DNA of 64,000 bases, taken from positions 7,121,001 through 7,185,000 of the forward strand of contig QLII01000001.1 in the NCBI GenBank assembly GCA_003259005.1. Reading direction: 5' to 3'. The notes under the pieces are model-generated. The model was not told where the DNA came from. It worked only from the letters and a program-made list of their open reading frames with translations, and searched no databases. This document shows, in pieces, positions 48,865-58,645 of the stretch (the first letter of the stretch is position 1; each line of letters starts with the position of its first letter). The position numbers were made by a program, and so were the translations under genes. The stretch comes from Spirosoma telluris (GTDB taxonomy: Bacteria > Bacteroidota > Bacteroidia > Cytophagales > Spirosomataceae).

Positions 48865-49837
48865 TCACTGTTTCGTATAATAATCATACTGGATCTTCCA
48901 GGTAAACTCTTTTCCCGGTTCGGCTTTTAGCTGGATATATGGTTCGGGGCAAACGGCAGCTGGCATTGACCAGTAAGCCAGTTGCACAATGGGCCGATCA
49001 CACGTAATGCGTACACCCGCGCCGGTTTTTTGGTTTTCGATCCGTATGTCGTAGTCTTTCATGGTGTCGCCGAAACCGGTCAGGTAGCAATGTGTGGTTT
49101 CACCTTTAGCAAGTTCGCGCAGGTAGGTAATCTGATTCGTGCGTGTTTCAAACAGCGTTCCCATGCCTCGGGGTGTTCCTTTCGTCTGTAATTGAAACGG
49201 GAACGTTACCGAAAAATCGGGGCTCGTTGGCTGGTTGTCGATCACGAAAAAGTTATGATCGTAAACCGTCGTTTCGATGGGTTTGCTGCCCGTATTGGTC
49301 AACGAATGCTCCAGCACCAGGGTCGGTTTTCCGGGTAGTAGTTTTACTGTTTTGCGATAGCGGTAGGAGTAACCCGCAGCATCGGTTAGTTCGTGAGTAA
49401 ACTCAATAGCATCCTTCCCTTTTTTCTCCACATGCCACTTGCCCGGATTTATAGTTTCATAAGTCGTTGAAAATCGATAGGGCGCATCGGCTGCTTTTCG
49501 AAGCGAACCTACCCCAATCTTCAGGAAATCTTCACCCGGTTTCGCGGTTTCGTAGCCAATGGGTGTGAACTCTTCGACGGGCCGCTGATGGCATCGTGTA
49601 ACTTCGGGTCGTATGTCTCGAACCACTGGCCAAAATAGCTATGTCCGTTATACTCCAGGCTGGCAAAAACACCCGACCCGTCGAAACGCACACCCTGATA
49701 ATACCCCTGCGCTGGATCGGGAGGTAGAGTTTCGCCTGAATCACCCCATTGGAGATGTCCGCCTGAGGAAATGGAGCCAAACGAACAGCGCTGGTCAGGC
49801 TAAGTAGTACGCCAAGAACGATGAGTGCCTGCTTCAT
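48865..49837 (-). CDS. Secreted galactose-mutarotase-like protein of unknown function, with two frameshifts
   Basis: One base restored at each of 49579-49581 and 49719-49721 gives 324 aa, continuing as GYYQGVRFDGSGVFASLEYN and GQWFETYDPKLHDAISGPVE. It has a signal peptide (MKQALIVLGVLLSLTSAV). The rest alternates beta strands (YRYRKTVKLLPGKPTLVLEH, TTVYDHNFFVIDNQPTSPDF) as in aldose-epimerase-like sandwiches, with conserved His and Asp in YDHNFF. The classical mutarotase catalytic set is not clearly visible, so enzyme activity is uncertain. It lies between SusD and the PQQ dehydrogenase and may convert or bind the sugar before oxidation. Confidence 0.68.
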
Positions 49838-49882
49838 GAGGTGAAAGGGGGAATATAGGTAGCTATGGAATGTCTGTCGTAT

Positions 49883-49984
49883 CAACCCCACCCCAACCCT
49901 CCCCTGGTTTCAGGGGAGGGGCTAAAAAGTGACCAACATTAGCCCCTCCCCTTAATTTCAAGGGGAGGGGTTGGGGCGGGGTAA
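49883..49984. repeat. GC-rich palindromic repeat next to SusD
   Basis: The stretch begins AACCCCACCCCAACCCTCCC and ends GGGGTTGGGGCGGGGTAA. It matches the repeat at 24751-24853 in order and spacing of its C and G blocks (CCCTCCCCTGG, CAGGGGAGGGG, CCCCTCCCC, AAGGGGAGGGG). Both copies lie beside a SusD gene. Confidence 0.8.
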
Positions 49985-49990
49985 TCAAAC

Positions 49991-51719
49991 TTAATAACCC
50001 GGATTTTGCTTCATACTAGTGTTTGAGGTGATCTCATTGATTGGGATGGGTTGGGCGTAATCGGTTGGTTCCCATTGAATGGCACCCCCACGAACCCGCT
50101 GGTAATAGGCGGCTTCCTTATCCCCGATTTTCCATCGACAGACATCGAACCACCAATGGCCTTCGCCGAACAGTTCGGCCCAGCGTTCATATTTGAGTGG
50201 GTCGTTTTTGAGCACCGCATCGGGCGCGCTGGTCTGATCGGTCAGGGTTTTATAATCGACTGCCGAAGCCGTATTGACAGCATAGCCATACGCTCGCCTT
50301 CTGACTTTGTTGATGTATTCCAGCGCCGTGGCATTGTCGCCGGTATGCGTCAGGGTTTCGGCGTAGAGCAGGTAAATGTCTGCCAGCCTGAGCCATAGGA
50401 TGTTGTCGCCATTGGCCATATTTACTTCACCTTCCGTACCCGCCAGGTTGATGTATTTTCGGAAACTCCAGGCTTCCATATCGATTTCCGAAATATCCAG
50501 ATAGTGCGAAATAGGCTGCTTGACCCCAAGGACAATCATTGAATCGACATAGGGTTGCAAACAGGATACCCATAAGCGAGGGTCAACCGTTTTGTTGGCT
50601 CTCGCGGCAACTGACTTCGTGATGTAGGACTTGTCGACATTGGCGATGTTGGCCGTGGCGGTTCCTGCCGGGAAATAGTGCCCCAGATTAAAGCCAAAGC
50701 GGGCTATATTTTTGGCATGTGGAAAAACGTTGGACCAGGCCGATGCTGCCTGCCCGCCATTGGTGCCTACGTAGGTAGGTGCAATCACCATGCCAATGCT
50801 TGAGCCCATTGATAGGTCGGAGGTACCGCGATACGTCATGTCGATGTTAAGGTTAAGCTCAATCAATGACTCGGAATTGAACTCATTTTGGGCATTGAAC
50901 ATAGTTTTGTAGGTGTCGAACGGTACCAGCGACTTGCCGCTGTTCGTAACAACATCCGCCAGATACGTTTTTGCATTGGTCCAGTCCTGCGTATACACAT
51001 ACACTTTACCCAAAAACGCTTTGACTCCCCATCCGCCCACTTTGTATTTGTCCGTAGCGCCAGTCCAGCTTTTTCCGTTTAATATCGTTTCGGCGGCTTT
51101 CAGATCCGAGATAATGAAATCCCAGCACTGTTTGACTGTAGCCCGTGCCACCTGTGTTTCGGGGAGGCTACTAGACGTTTTGGTGATAATCGGAACGCCC
51201 ATTTTATCGCCCCCTGCCCATCCACAATGAAGCTTTCGCCCCACTGAGAAGTTAGATAGAAGTAGTACCAGGCGCGCAGGTAAAGGGTTTGCCCTTTAAT
51301 CAGGTTTGCCGATGCGGCATCCGCAGCATTGGCTTTGGCACTGAAGGCTTCAATACCCGCCAGCAAGGTATTACACCGCTGTACCCCCGCCATAAATCCT
51401 GCCAGGTTCCCTGCAAAAAGCTATCGTTGACCTGCGAGTTGTTCTGCGCCAGTTGAATCCAGGTGGTTGTCCCCTGCCAGCTTAGATCCGTGGTATGATC
51501 CCAGAGATAGGTGTTTTTGGCGAGCATATTGTGCCCAAACAGGCTTGGGGCATGCTGAGTTGCATAAACGCCTGCCAGGAGTTGTTCGAGATCGGCGATT
51601 GTGCCGGGATAGCTGGCGGTCGAAATAGCGCCGGGATTATCTACATTCACAAAACTCTCTTTACAGGCTGCCAGACTCAGGAGTACGACAAATAGGGAAA
51701 GTTTGACTACTATTTTCAT
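49991..51719 (-). CDS. SusD/RagB-family outer-membrane lipoprotein, with two frameshifts
   Basis: One base restored at C runs 51210-51214 and 51384-51388 gives 576 aa. It has a lipoprotein signal (LLSLAACKES, Cys19), LEQLLAGVYATQHAPSLFGH, the helical region with GQTLYLRAWYYFYLTSQWGE, then VGGWGVKAFLGKVYVYTQDW and the closing KYERWAELFGEGHWWFDVCR and QPIPINEI. It is the partner of the SusC-type receptor immediately upstream, capturing substrate at the surface. Its length is within the larger SusD group. Confidence 0.9.
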
Positions 51720-51760
51720 GATCGAATATCGTTTTGTATTACTGAAGCCAGTAAATGAGG

Positions 51761-54700
51761 TTAGAAAGTCACATCAATGCCCATGGAGATAAGCGTCGTG
51801 CGCGGATAGGAATAAATTGTATCGATTCCCCGTCCGGTAGAAGCTGCATTCGAGCCGCTACTGCGTCCTACTACTTCCGGGTCAAGCCCTGAATACTTGG
51901 TGAATGTCAGCAGGTTTTGCCCCTGTGCATACACCCGAATGCCCGACATTTTCCACTGTTTCATCAGCGAAGCCGGAAGCGTGTACCCGATCTGAATCGT
52001 ACGCAGTTTGAGGAAAGCTCCATTTTCGACGGCGTAATCCGAAATGCGTGTATAATTGGCATTGGGGTCGCGAACGTAGTTGCCCGACGCATCCGTGTAC
52101 CCTACGCGAGGCAGATTGGTAAGCCCATTGCCATTGAAGTAAGACGTATTGAAAATGTCGCGCGTGGTGTTGTAATCACCCACGAAAATCGACGTGTAAT
52201 ATTTGTTGGCATTGAACACATCTACACCGGCAATGCCCTGGAACAGCGCCGAAAAGTCCAGCCCTTTCCAGGCCATGTTTAGCGTAACCCCGTAGGTCAT
52301 TTTGGGCCACGGATTGCCAATGAAGGTTTTGTCGGCCGAGGTAATGCGACCATCGCCATTCAGATCCTGGAATTTCAGGTCGCCTGCTCCCGTAGCCGCT
52401 GCCTGATAATAAACGCCCGTGGTGGCACCACCCGTTGCTGCTGCTGCTTCCTGCGCTTTTTGGTTTAACGCTTGCACATCGGCATTGGTCTGGAAAATTC
52501 CATCGGTTTTATAGCCATAAAACTGACCCAATGGCTGGCCTGCCTGCGTGCGTGATACAACGCTTTCCAGATAGTCGCCAGCGGGACCATCGTTGATCGG
52601 GTTGTTGTTGGTACCATCCAGCTTCTTGACCAGATTTCGGTTAAACGATGCATTGGCGGCAATGCCGTATGTAAATGCACCTTTTTTACCCCGATAATCG
52701 ACCGCCAGTTCAAGCCCTTTATTACTCATCTGCCCAATGTTGGTGAACACGGTGGTACTACCGAAACCAGACGACATGGCAACCGGAACCTGGTAAATCA
52801 TGTCGTTTGTCTGGCGGCTGTACCAGTCGGCAGTAATATTCAGTGCGTTATTCAACAGGCCGATATCCAGACCAATATCCGTTTGAAGCACAGACTCCCA
52901 TTTGATGTCCTGATTCGCCAACTGCGCAGTCAGGGCGTAGCCTTTGAAACGGGAGCCATCAGGCAGGCCCATGCTGGTTGTGCCGCCCGTTCCCCCGTAG
53001 GAATTCTGGTAGGTATACTGGGGAATGTTGCTGGTGCTTCCCAGTTTTCCGTAACTGGCCCGGAGTTTTAGATTCGAGATGTACGTCAGGTTATCCCGGA
53101 TAAAGGCTTCTTCAGTCAGTTTCCAACCGACCGACACCGACGGGAAAACACCGAATTTATTGGCGGGTCCGAATCGGTCCGAACCATCCCGGCGAACGGT
53201 GGCCGTCAGTAGGTACTTGTTAGCATAGGTGTAGTTGATCCGTCCAAATTGGGAAAGCAACCGGGTTTGGGGTAACTCAGCACCGGCGGCTACATAACTG
53301 CTTGGGTTGCTGCTTAGAGCCAGGTTGTAGGTAACGTAGGGGAAGCTCTGAGCCTCAGCGTGTAGCGTACTCAAATCGGATTTATACGCTTCGTAACCTG
53401 CCAGTACCTTAAACTCATGTTCTCCAACGGTTTTGGCATACGTCAGGACAAAGTTGGCCGTCAGATTTTGCTGGCTGTTGATATCCCGGCTCAAAAAGGC
53501 GTTACGATTAGCAACCGTGCCGTAGTCGTAGGCTTCCGTAAATTTATAATTGTGTACATTATAAATTGAGGCCCCGAAGGTAGAACGCAGGTTGAGTCCT
53601 TTCAGGATTTCCCAATCGGCATACAGGTTGCCTTCCAATGCGTAAGTTTCATTCTGCATGTGGTTCTGGTATTCCTGGCCTACGAGATTGGGACCAGTAA
53701 AAAAGGTACCTGTTTTAGCCCATCCACCATACGAATTGGTGGGGTCATAGATAGGAACGACCGGGGCGGAGCGAAAGGGGAACGTACTGGTAACGACGGG
53801 ATTGGTTCCGGTTTTCCAGGCATAGAGCGTTTCCCCAACTTTCAGTTTCTTATTGATCCTGAAGTCGGCATTCGACCGAATGCCGTACCGCTCAAACCAG
53901 TTGTCGATCAGGGTGCCCCCTTCCCGCTGGTAGTTGGCCGAAACATAATAATTGGTTTTGGCCGTAGCCCCTGATAAGGATAAGGAATAGCTCTGATCCG
54001 ATCCGTTCGTGAACAAGTCCTTTGCCCAGTCATTATCAGGCAACGTACCAGGATCACCCCAGCCGCTTGTATTCACCCCAAACGCTTTTTTTGCCGTAAT
54101 GTAATCGGCCGTATTCAGCATTTTATACAGATTTCGGGGTTGCCGAACGCCATAATAGGCATTGAAGTTGATCTTCATTTTATCGACGCTGGTCCCGCGC
54201 TTGGTCGTCACGAGCACAACGCCCCCCGCAGCCTGGGCACCGTAAATGGCGGCAGCACTGGCATCTTTCAGAATTTCAATGGACTCGACATCCTGAAGGT
54301 TGAAGTTGTTGCCCGCCGACATCCGTATGCCATCGACGATATACAGTGGCGACATACCCCCAATGGAGCCAACCCCTCGGATCACAATGTCGGAGCTGGC
54401 ACCGGGCGACCCATCATTCCGGGTGACCTGAACACCAGCCGCCCGGCCCTGCAAAGCTTCATTCACACTCCGAACCGGCAGGTTCTTCACTTCTTCTGCT
54501 TTTACGGAGGAAATGGAACCGGTCAGATCCGACCGTTTCTGGGTACCATAACCTACTACCACTACCTCGTTGAGGTTTTTGGTATCGACGGCCAAACTGA
54601 CATTTACTGCTGTCTGATTACCGACCGTAATTTCCTGCGACAAGTAGCCTACAAAGCTGAACACCAGTACATCATCACCGGTGAGTAAGGTCATTCGAAA

Positions 54701-55222
54701 CTGACCATTGGCATCGGTGGTAGTGCCTCGATTAGTGCCTTTTACGACAATACTGACGCCGGGGAGTCGGTTTCCCCCTTCGTCCGAAACGGTTCCTGAC
54801 AGATTCCGGTCGGTAGAGTTTAGGTCTGCGTTATAAGGTAATTCAATGATTGGCGGTGGGGGTTCCTGATTGAGAATAATCTGCCGACCTTTTACCTGAT
54901 AGGTAAGTTGGTGGGCTCTTAATAAATTATCCAATACAGCAACCAAAGGTTGATTTGTCGCACTTAGCGATACCCGGTCATTCAACTGAACCAAAGCTGA
55001 CCGGTAGGCAAAGCGTACGTCGGCCTGGCGTCCCAGTTGATTCAGGACAGTTTTTAACGTCAGGTTATCGGCGCGGAGCGTAACGCGCTGATCCATGACT
55101 TTCTGCGCGTCAACCGGTCGGGCGGTTGCCAGACCGGCTAAAAGAGCCACCACTAGTAACTGATAGACAGTAAATTTCATAAGGCTGCGCAACAGGCTAA
55201 GCGGTTGTCGAAGTTCTTTCAT
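51761..55222 (-). CDS. SusC/RagA-family TonB-dependent receptor with an STN signalling domain
   Basis: A protein of 1153 aa, intact. A signal region (LLVVALLAGLATARPVDA) is followed by an STN domain (QRVTLRADNLTLKTVLNQLG, VRFAYRSALVQLNDRVSL, LLRAHQLTYQVKGRQIILNQ) that contacts the FecR partner encoded upstream. Next come a carboxypeptidase-like beta domain (LSGTVSDEGGNRLPGVSIVV), the plug (NEVVVVGYGTQKRSDLTG, IVIRGVGSIGGMSPLYIVDG, LKDASAAAIYGAQAAGGVV) and the barrel ending LISMGIDVTF. It imports a glycan and signals its presence. The likely start is 55222; an ATG at 55282 adds 20 polar residues. Confidence 0.93.
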   Translation of the reverse strand: MKELRQPLSLLRSLMKFTVYQLLVVALLAGLATARPVDAQKVMDQRVTLRADNLTLKTVLNQLGRQADVRFAYRSALVQLNDRVSLSATNQPLVAVLDNLLRAHQLTYQVKGRQIILNQEPPPPIIELPYNADLNSTDRNLSGTVSDEGGNRLPGVSIVVKGTNRGTTTDANGQFRMTLLTGDDVLVFSFVGYLSQEITVGNQTAVNVSLAVDTKNLNEVVVVGYGTQKRSDLTGSISSVKAEEVKNLPVRSVNEALQGRAAGVQVTRNDGSPGASSDIVIRGVGSIGGMSPLYIVDGIRMSAGNNFNLQDVESIEILKDASAAAIYGAQAAGGVVLVTTKRGTSVDKMKINFNAYYGVRQPRNLYKMLNTADYITAKKAFGVNTSGWGDPGTLPDNDWAKDLFTNGSDQSYSLSLSGATAKTNYYVSANYQREGGTLIDNWFERYGIRSNADFRINKKLKVGETLYAWKTGTNPVVTSTFPFRSAPVVPIYDPTNSYGGWAKTGTFFTGPNLVGQEYQNHMQNETYALEGNLYADWEILKGLNLRSTFGASIYNVHNYKFTEAYDYGTVANRNAFLSRDINSQQNLTANFVLTYAKTVGEHEFKVLAGYEAYKSDLSTLHAEAQSFPYVTYNLALSSNPSSYVAAGAELPQTRLLSQFGRINYTYANKYLLTATVRRDGSDRFGPANKFGVFPSVSVGWKLTEEAFIRDNLTYISNLKLRASYGKLGSTSNIPQYTYQNSYGGTGGTTSMGLPDGSRFKGYALTAQLANQDIKWESVLQTDIGLDIGLLNNALNITADWYSRQTNDMIYQVPVAMSSGFGSTTVFTNIGQMSNKGLELAVDYRGKKGAFTYGIAANASFNRNLVKKLDGTNNNPINDGPAGDYLESVVSRTQAGQPLGQFYGYKTDGIFQTNADVQALNQKAQEAAAATGGATTGVYYQAAATGAGDLKFQDLNGDGRITSADKTFIGNPWPKMTYGVTLNMAWKGLDFSALFQGIAGVDVFNANKYYTSIFVGDYNTTRDIFNTSYFNGNGLTNLPRVGYTDASGNYVRDPNANYTRISDYAVENGAFLKLRTIQIGYTLPASLMKQWKMSGIRVYAQGQNLLTFTKYSGLDPEVVGRSSGSNAASTGRGIDTIYSYPRTTLISMGIDVTF

Positions 55223-55392
55223 ACTTTTACTTGTTTTTTGACTGTTTGGATTTAGAAATGGACAAAAAAACCCCTGCCTCATCCTGGATGAGGGTATCGA
55301 ACAAGGGTGCGAGTGAAGTCAGTGATGCTGGACCCATCGCTGACTTTTTTTGTTAAAAGCGGTTTATTGCTACATAGGCTATGGTTTGGGTT

Positions 55393-55497
55393 CGTAATTC
55401 TTTGGATTCTTTGGTTTCTGTAGATTCTAGTGATTCCAGGATGCTACAGTTAGCGACAATAGAATTCAAAGAATCTACAGAAACAATAGAATCATTT
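55393..55497. repeat. Imperfect ATTCTTTGGATTC-type inverted repeat
   Basis: TTCTTTGGATTC with TCTGTAGATTC is followed by the inverted GAATTCAAAGAATCTACAG (55461-55479). It is similar in words to 29774-29876 and 38338-38410. It lies between SusC and FecR and runs into the end of fecR (55492). Confidence 0.5.
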
Positions 55498-56609
55498 ACA
55501 GCCTTTGCTACTAATGACAATCTGCCCATCCAGCACCTCATAGGAGGCCCCGATGGTCTGGCAGATAATATCAAGCCGCTCAAGCAGGTTTTCATTCAAA
55601 AAAGTAAGATTGACCAGGCAAGCTGACAGATCATCCTCATTGTAAATAAGTTTCACGCCATACGTCTTCTCAATTGCCGAAAAAACTTTCGTAACGGGGG
55701 CATCTTCAAACACCTGCTCGCGACTGACGGCTTCGGGCATGAGGGCAGTTGGTTTCTCCACCAGTGCCTTCAGCAAACGTTTCTCATCCAGATTATAGGT
55801 CATTTGTTGGTTGGGCGTCAGAATGATTCCTTCTATTCGTCGCAACCCTGACTGCTGCGCTTTTTCAAAATCCTGCCTCGTATACACTGATACACGGCCG
55901 GTTCGCACCGTTACGGTTACCGCCTTTTCTTCTTCAAAAGCCCGGACCAGAAAGCTGGTACCCAGAACTTTAGTTACGGTTTGGTTGGCATAGATTAGGA
56001 ACGGTTTCGCTGGATTTTTAGCCACATCGAAGAAGGCTTCTCCGTTCAGGTAAACTGTCCGGCTGGTCTTGGCGAAGTGTTTCGGGTAACTTACCCGGCT
56101 CTTTGGCCGCAGGGTGATGAGACTGCCATCGCAGAGCAGGACATTAAGGGGCTGGTTGCTGGTATTTACTTTTTCCTGTAGTGGCAACGTCGCTATTTTC
56201 GTAAGCTGGGCATAGGAGTCAGGGCTTGCTTTTGGAGTATGGGAATAGCTGTATAGCCAGATTCCCAGCCCTGCCACCAGAATAATAGAAGCGGCTACTG
56301 CCCAACGCCACCAGGCTTGTTGTTGAAGGGGAACGATTGGCGTCTCTAGCTCGGCATCCCGACGTTCGGCTGCCAATTGCATCAGGCGGTTGAGCTCATC
56401 GTCGAATCGGGCATCGGTCGCGTCGTCTCGATAATGCTCATTCAAGGCACGAACAAGCTCTTGTGCCTGTTTGACCACATCCGCCCGGTCTGGGTTCTGA
56501 AGTAGCCACTGCTCCAGAAGGCAGTCGACTGGGAAGATGTGCCACTTGTCCACTGGCGAAATGACTCGTCGAATAGAAAGTCTTCGGCGTTGTAAGTCCT
56601 GTAGTTCAT
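55492..56609 (-). CDS. FecR-family anti-sigma/signal-transfer protein, with a frameshift near its N-terminus
   Basis: The continuous frame suggests an odd N-terminus (from 56697), but adding one base at 56514-56515 connects a far better start at 56609: MNYRTYNAEDFLFDESFRQW, then TAFWEQWLLQNPDRADVV. This is the normal opening of Bacteroidota FecR proteins, so the protein is 372 aa. One membrane helix follows (WWRWAVAASIILVAGLGIWL), then the FecR domain (LPLQEKVNTSNQPLNVLLCD, FAKTSRTVYLNGEAFFDVAK, VLGTSFLVRAFEEEKAVTVT) and a C-terminal STN-like region (VFSAIEKTYGVKLIY). It carries the signal from the SusC receptor to the ECF sigma factor. Confidence 0.85.
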
Positions 56610-56753
56610 GAAGGAGCAAATAGCAGACGGTTACCTTTAGTCCTATAGTGCTATTCTCCGCTCGGCAATACTCAAAAAAAAGGAAAATTATTTTCACTTA
56701 TAGTGCAATTCAGCGCTTTTTTGTAAAAAGAATCAACCTTGTAGAGGTAATAT

Positions 56754-56815
56754 TTTTCTACAATCATTCCATGCAGCATCGGCTGTCCGACTTCTACTTT
56801 TTATGAAAAGATCTT
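56754..56815 (+). repeat. Left copy of a direct repeat flanking the tail-fibre-like gene
   Basis: TTTTCTACAATCATTCC to TTTATGAAAAGATCTT. It matches 58570-58632 at about 52 of 63 positions. It lies upstream of fecR (minus strand). Confidence 0.6.
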
Positions 56816-56871
56816 GTCTGACTCTAAGAATAGCCTTGGTTTGTTGAAAAATAAGCCATATTTGTTTTCTG

Positions 56872-56879
56872 TAACTTTG
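56872..56879 (+). promoter_or_regulatory. -7 promoter box of the tail-fibre-like gene
   Basis: TAACTTTG matches the Bacteroidota -7 consensus TAnnTTTG, 22 bases before the ATG at 56902. A clear -33 TTTG at usual distance is not seen. Confidence 0.5.
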
Positions 56880-56901
56880 TACAACTCACCACAAAATCAC
56901 T

Positions 56902-58385
56902 ATGAACAACCGTTTGCTGCTACTGCTTTGCTGTCTACTACCAACTATTCCAGTCCTCGCCCAGAACGATATAATTATTGTGAGTCCCACTGGAAATACA
57001 AGCCGTAATAGTGTCTTTATAGGAGTAGGCGTTGGTAGCGGTAGTGCCAATACTGGCAGTAATAATGTCTTTAGCGGGGTGCTGGCCGGATATAGCAATA
57101 CCTACGGATGGGCCAATGTCTTTAATGGCTATGGGCAGGACAAGCCAATACGACTGGCCATGAGAATCTATTTATTGGCCAACAGGCTGGTTATTCGAAC
57201 ACCACTGGTAGCGCTAACATGTTCAGTGGTGCTTATGCCGGTTATTATAATACAACCGGATCTTTAAATATGTTTAGTGGGACTTCGGCGGGGCAGAACA
57301 ATACGACGGGACATAATAACACATTCACTGGCTCTGACACAGGCTACTACAATACCACAGGTAGTAGCAATACATTTAGTGGGGATCATGCTGGCACTGG
57401 TAATACCATTGCCAACGACAATGTAGCAATAGGGGATTCGGCGATGCTCTCTAATCAGACCGGTAGCCAGAACACTATTGTCGGAAGTCGAGCGGGACAA
57501 CAACTGACAAGTGGTGACAATACCATTATTGGTTACCGCGCTGGTTTTAACGCTACCAGCGGTACCAATAATACCTTTCTGGGTATACAGGCGGGTCAAA
57601 GCGTAACGACGGGTAGTAACAATATCATCATTGGTCCTAACTCCGGGACTACCATTGTTACCAGCGATGGCAACCTACTGATGGGCTATCGCGCCCAGGC
57701 AGGTGACGGTCAGGGAAGCCATAACGTGATTATTGGCGAAGAGGCAGGTAGTGGTTTATGGGCTGGTGGTAATAATACCCTGATTGGCCATCAGGCTAGT
57801 GCGGAATCTGTGGCCGGGTTACACCATGCTACCGCTATTGGTGCCGATGCGAAAGTCGCGATCAGCAATGCGGTTGTCTTAGGCCATCAGGCGAATGTGG
57901 GCATTGGTACCTCAGCCCCAAAGGTCCGCCTGGAAGTAGTGGGTGAATCTTCGGATGTTAGCGGATTACGCTTAAGTAACCTCACTGCCAGCAGTCCAGC
58001 GACTCACTCGACCCATCAGTTTCTGACCGTCAATGACCAGGGGGATGTAGTTAAAGCCCGCTACCAACTCCGCATCAATAGTGCTGCTGAATGGAGCGAT
58101 AAAGTGTTTGCTCCTACTTACCCGCTTCGTCCGTTGAGTTCCTTAGCCGCCTACATTGGTCAGCACGGTCACTTACCGGGCGTTCCGTCGGCTGAAACAG
58201 TAGTTCAAGATGGGGTTGATCTGGTCAGGATGAACGCGACCTTATTGGAAAAAGTGGAAGAATTAACACTGTACAGTATCCAATTAGAGAAAGCCAATCA
58301 GCAACAGCAGGCCGTCAGCGCACAATTACGGACTGAGCTTGACCAACTCAAGCGACTGGTCGGTCAAGTTCTTGAGAAGAAATGA
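56902..58385 (+). CDS. YadA-head-like / tail-fibre-like secreted protein, with a frameshift
   Basis: One base added at the G run 57133-57135 restores the repeat (FNGYGAGQANTTGHENLFIG) and gives 494 aa. After a signal peptide (LLLLLCCLLPTIPVLAQ) come about a dozen short units of the form NTTG-xx-N-x-F-x-G-xx-AG, as in YadA heads (YNTTGSLNMFSGTSAGQ, NNTFLGIQAGQSVTTGSNNI). The repeats end with NVGIGTSAPKVRLEVVG. The C-terminal part (LAAYIGQHGHLPGVPSAE, then the coil NATLLEKVEELTLYSIQ) matches the fragment at 1-228. It probably forms a trimeric surface fibre. It is oriented against its neighbours and lies between an ECF sigma gene and fecR, which normally adjoin. Confidence 0.78.
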
Positions 58386-58569
58386 GTAAGTAAAATTAAG
58401 CCCGGTTGAGATAAGTACTGTTCTTATTTGGTTAACGCCTGTTGGCAGTACTTACGGGCCTACTTCTGATTGCTGGCGCAAGTGAATGGGGCTTACTCAG
58501 CTAAGAACTGGGCCATGTTGTACGTGTATGGACTGACGCCAGGCAAAGGTGTATATCCGTCGACTGGGG

Positions 58570-58632
58570 TTTTCTATAATCATTCCCTGCGGCAGGCGGC
58601 CGTACAACTTCTGCATTTTATGAAAAGACCTT
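58570..58632 (+). repeat. Right copy of the direct repeat flanking the tail-fibre-like gene
   Basis: TTTTCTATAATCATTCCCTG to TTTATGAAAAGACCTT. It is the partner of 56754-56815, 1.75 kb away. It lies just after the stop of the ECF sigma gene. Confidence 0.6.
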
Positions 58633-58645
58633 CAATTTTCTAAAA

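Noticed and set aside
56902..58385. Prophage tail-fibre gene
   Set aside because: No other phage genes occur in the window; the YadA-head-like repeats and signal peptide fit a secreted bacterial fibre.
58514..58642. Possible small gene of about 42 codons after the tail-fibre-like gene
   Set aside because: It runs through the direct repeat at 58570-58632 and has no recognisable features.
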